Positions 60,568 through 64,000 of a DNA stretch of 64,000 nt are shown here, piece by piece. The position numbers and the translations under genes are program-made. The stretch covers positions 46,862,580 through 46,926,579 of the forward strand of contig NC_088678.1 in assembly GCF_950023065.1 (NCBI RefSeq). The letters are read 5' to 3'. Positions within the stretch are counted from its first letter, which is position 1. Each line of letters opens with the position of its first letter. Origin of the DNA: Planococcus citri. Taxonomy: Eukaryota > Arthropoda > Insecta > Hemiptera > Pseudococcidae. The notes under the pieces are model-generated. The model did not search any database and was not told the DNA's origin. It saw nothing but the letters and a program-made list of their open reading frames with translations.

Positions 60568-62280
60568 CCTAACACAAGTACCACATTTTCACAAATAATG
60601 TACGATATAATTTTATTGTTTTTTTTAAACATGCTCATCCAGAAGTGTTTTCCGAGAGTATCACTTATTTGTTTTTTTGGTATTTGGTTTTTGTTTGGTT
60701 TTGTTTTGTTTGAAGGCCCATTTCTTCAAATTTCAGTGTACCAAATCGATTCTCCAAAATAAAAATATTTTAGAATTTTTTTTCCAGTATGAAATGATAA
60801 GTTGAAAATTGTTCGAAATAGAAAAAAAGTTTATTCCAGATGAGCTTATTACCATCAGCATTGGTATAGACAATGTAAAAATTTACTCAAATATAACGTA
60901 CCCAAATGGAACCCTTTTTTTCTAAATATCTCTAGGTATCCTATTTCCTGGCATAATTTTATTTTAAATGTTCGCAGATTACTTCGTAAACGACGTCATT
61001 AATTCAATTAAAAATAATTAATGAATTATTAGCGGCAGTTTACCCTTATTTTAATTCGCGTCATTTTAGTATCCGATGCATATATACGCGTATACCTACC
61101 TTCGTATTACGTACGTAGAGTACGTATAGTATTTGAGTCGGAAAAAAACTACTAATAAAACTTAAAAACGTTGAAACGGGGGCTTCCGACCGTAATAACA
61201 GTTGTTTTGCTTGTTGTTTTTATTTTTATTCGTTATACACGTTCAATTGAAACACTTTTTTTTTAGAGACGGAAAATGAAATTAATTAAATTGAACGAAT
61301 ATAATAAATTCGACGTCATAATGGCTTAATTTTTCGCTTTTCGACTGTATTAGATTTTTCTTGTTTTTTTCTCTGTTTTTGTTTTCCTCCTACCTATTTG
61401 GTATGTGTGCGGTGAAACGTGCGCTGCCATGTAGTATACGTTGACACCATCGTAAATTCTGGACACGAGGTTAATGTCGTCGTCGATTGATATCGTTAAA
61501 ATGAAATATGTATGGTGAAAAAGCCCGAAAAGTGTTTTCATTCTATACTGCCACGTAAAAAGGAAATGATAAAGCCAATGGTCTTTATAAATAGTCGCCA
61601 TATAGTTCTCGCTTCGCAATTATTACTGCCCGGTATTATCTCTAAATACGTAATGTCGTCAAATGATCGCCACCGTTAAAATTTATTACTATATTAATTT
61701 CGATATACCTTATTCGCTCTCCGATGGTATTATTGATTTCATTGTTTAAACCTTGTTGATGTCCACACCTATACAGTAGCCGGGGCAGGGGCAAAAAAAA
61801 TGATTAATTTATCCCAAGACGATGATATACTTTCGAACAAATTTATCAAGTTGAGCTAATTTCAAACTGTGGGTTATCTATTCTGTTTGATGAAAAGTTC
61901 ATAAAGAAGGGAAATCGACTGTGGTCGGGAAGTTGCAACTGAACAGATACAATTCGTTGGCTTGTTTGTAATTGTTTGCTTACCATTTGTTGGGAAACCG
62001 TAATTTGTATCGGTTATCTGAGTAAGTAGTGCGCTGAATTAGAGGGAAGTAAATCGTTACTTACTTATATTATCAACATCATTTTATATTTTTTGAGCAA
62101 AAAAATCCAGACAATGAAATATTTTGAAACGAACTTCATATCTAATCACTTATAGTGAGAAAATGAGGCAAAAAATGTATCAAAAAGTCCTCGACTCACA
62201 AAAGAAATAATATCCCACTGAGTAGAAAAATTTTTGAACCGAAAAGAGTTAAATCGAAAAAACATGCAAAAATACGTCAC
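60568..62280. other. No gene recognised
   Basis: AT-rich sequence, unique in texture at 60960-62000, with no supported exon. Confidence 0.45.
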
Positions 62281-62289
62281 CAGTCAAAA

Positions 62290-62650
62290 TTTAAAGTGCT
62301 AAAGGCTATGTTTCGATTTTTGGTGAATTTTTGAAAATCAAATGGCCAAAAATACGAATAAATAAGATTTTGCCATATTGATCTAGAAAGCTGAAATTTG
62401 GTATGTGCCCCTTTGTTTGACCTTATGAATGAATCGAAAACGGCGTTGAGCCATTTTGAGCAGTTTTGGAGTCTCCAGAAGGTTTTTGAAAGTTAAAATT
62501 TCCACGAAATTTTACCCATAAAAGTTGTAAAGCTAAAATTTACTTTATATCCTACATAATTTCAACATTCTGGGTCAATTGAAGATGGTTTCAAGCCATT
62601 CTGTGGCCTCCAGCTGTATTTTGCAAATTCCGAATTTTTAGCATTTTTGA
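62290..62650. repeat. Dispersed repeat, family 1
   Basis: Shares with 12600-12860 the ordered words AAAATCAAATGGCCAAAAAT, TTTGCCATATTGATCTAGAA, AGCTGAAATTTGGTATGTGC and TTGAGCAGTTTTGGAGTCTC. The match runs over about 300 bp. Confidence 0.65.
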
Positions 62651-63279
62651 TTTCAAAAAATGCATTTTAGTCTCTGACATTTTGTTTTTTGATGCAGTTT
62701 TGTACGCTCTTTCAATTTAGCTTTGCTTGGTTTGGAATTATTTTGTCTGTTTTTTTTTACCAATTTCATTAAAAAAATTTGAAAATTTTCAAAAAAAAAA
62801 ATGAAAATAAATTGCAATTTGAGAATGATTAAATGCGGATTATAATTTACTTGTGCAAAAAAAAAAAGGCACTATTAAAAATAAAGTTTGAAAACATTTT
62901 TTCACTGAAAGTTGCTGAAATGTAGACAACACAGAATAAGGTACCTAATCATTTTAAGATTTTTAATTATCGTATTTTGCTTCAAACCATTTCTAAAGGC
63001 TCGAATGATGACAAAACGAACGTTGAATATCTTCTTCAGTGATTTTATTGTACGCACATTTCATTTTTTTAAAATCCAAATGAAATTTAATTAAGTTGAG
63101 TTTACCACAATTTTAAACTTGTAAGGATTTTTGAATTCCGTTAGGTAGCTGAAAATTCAATTTTGAATGAATTTCGGTAATTCAGGTAGATACCTTTCTT
63201 TGAAATAATTATCTGAGTGAATTAATTTATAATAGGAAATGAAAGAACCTGTTTAATAAATGGTCGCTGATATCGGTAT

Positions 63280-63840
63280 TTGTACTTATCGGTCGCCTAA
63301 ATTGATTTTTCGATTTTTTTTGTTTGAAAACCCAAAATTAACCATTTTAAAAAATTTCTTTGGTAGGAGTACTTTTTTTCAAAGATAGATATTTATTCAG
63401 TAAAAATGATGAAAATTGGTTCCAAAAATAATACAAATTCCCTCGAATCGAATTTACCGTTTTGGGCTGTTCTGGAGTCTCCAGTGCGATTTTATATTTC
63501 TTCAGGCGTGAAAAATGATTTGGGCAGCTAATGAAAATTGAGTTGTAAGAACACAAGCCTAATGTCCGTCTGGAATCGACTCAAAATATGGATAAACTCA
63601 TGAAACAGGTTGAGAATCAGCTATCGAATTCATTTTCGTGGTTTTTAAATAAATCCAAAAATTCTGGAAAAATTGAAAATCATGCTGGATGCTCCAGAAT
63701 GGTAGAAAATGATGAAATTTGGTTTGAGGAATTTAATATTAGCTTCAGGGCTACTTTTTTTAAAAAAATCGTCGAAAATGGTCAAATTTGAGTTTTTAGA
63801 AATTCCTCAAAAATCTAAATAAATTTGGGCAGCTGAAATG
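63280..63840. repeat. Dispersed repeat, family 1
   Basis: Shares with 31850-32860 the ordered words CCAAAATTAACCATTTTAAA, TTCAGTAAAAATGATGAAAA, TCTGGAGTCTCCAGTGCGAT and TCCAGAATGGTAGAAAATGA, and ends in the GGGCAGCTGAAATGTTGG tail. Two copies in series. Confidence 0.65.
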
Positions 63841-64000
63841 TTGGTTACTTATGTTTTTCCCAAAATTCGTAATCCTGTTCAAATCGAAGGCGAACACTTC
63901 GAGATGTTCCCTTATTAGCTTAGCTTTTCCATTTCACTAATTCTCGCCTTCCACCCCATCACCTCGCAATCTTTGTAACCTTCAGTTAAATAGGTTGCAC

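Overview
This is a eukaryotic, insect-like window: AT-rich, no operons or ribosome-binding sites, GT-AG splice signals, (TACC)n/(CTAC)n microsatellites and dense transposon debris. The dpr-family exon points to an arthropod. The general sequence texture (TACC/CGAGTA motifs, CpG not depleted, many short hAT-like elements) resembles hemipteran scale insects or mealybugs, but that is an impression and not a demonstrated assignment.

Protein-coding content is very low. Only two loci are well supported. (1) One internal exon on + (15084-15250) encodes the start of the first Ig domain of a Dpr (defective proboscis extension response) cell-surface receptor, with a clean acceptor and donor. I found no partner exon, so most of the window around it is probably intron of a very large dpr gene. 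(2) A compact, complete two-exon gene on - (58622-59103) encodes a 135-residue secreted, cysteine-containing protein that I do not recognise.

Layout: 1-2.2 kb, unremarkable. 2.2-6.85 kb, a degenerate LINE on - whose 3' end abuts a TTACTGGTAA-type tandem array; it has been hit by three separate DNA transposons, two with 8-bp target duplications and one a 2.3-kb composite carrying two satellite arrays and a tRNA-like sequence. 8.8-14.1 kb, a foldback MITE and dispersed repeats. 15-17.5 kb, the dpr exon followed by a 1.83-kb non-autonomous hAT-like element with a perfect 8-bp target duplication. 18-25 kb, dispersed repeats and empty intronic sequence. 26.1-28.5 kb, a cluster of three short TIR elements, a duplicated segment and a second LINE fragment. 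31.8-33 kb, dispersed repeat. 36.97-38.21 kb, a 1.24-kb almost perfect palindrome, with a Cys/receptor-free tandem array of TTCGTTCGCGAA motifs after it. 41.9-44.6 kb, an inverted repeat whose loop looks like a hammerhead ribozyme core, a GACCTTGAGAGG minisatellite and another TIR element. 49.4-49.85 kb, a 133-bp tandem repeat. 53.4-55.1 kb, a second TTCGTTCGCGAA array, partial copies of the palindrome arm and a related TIR element. 57.7 kb, a perfect 22-bp hairpin. 58.6-59.1 kb, the secreted-protein gene. 62.3-63.8 kb, two more dispersed repeats.

The genes do not form a visible pathway. The most interesting material is the repeat biology: a fold-back family ending in GGGTCATTCCATG that occurs twice beside the same type of tandem array, a nested LINE whose interruptions can be unstacked, and the ribozyme-like motif. 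All family names come from motif recognition by eye, with no database search.
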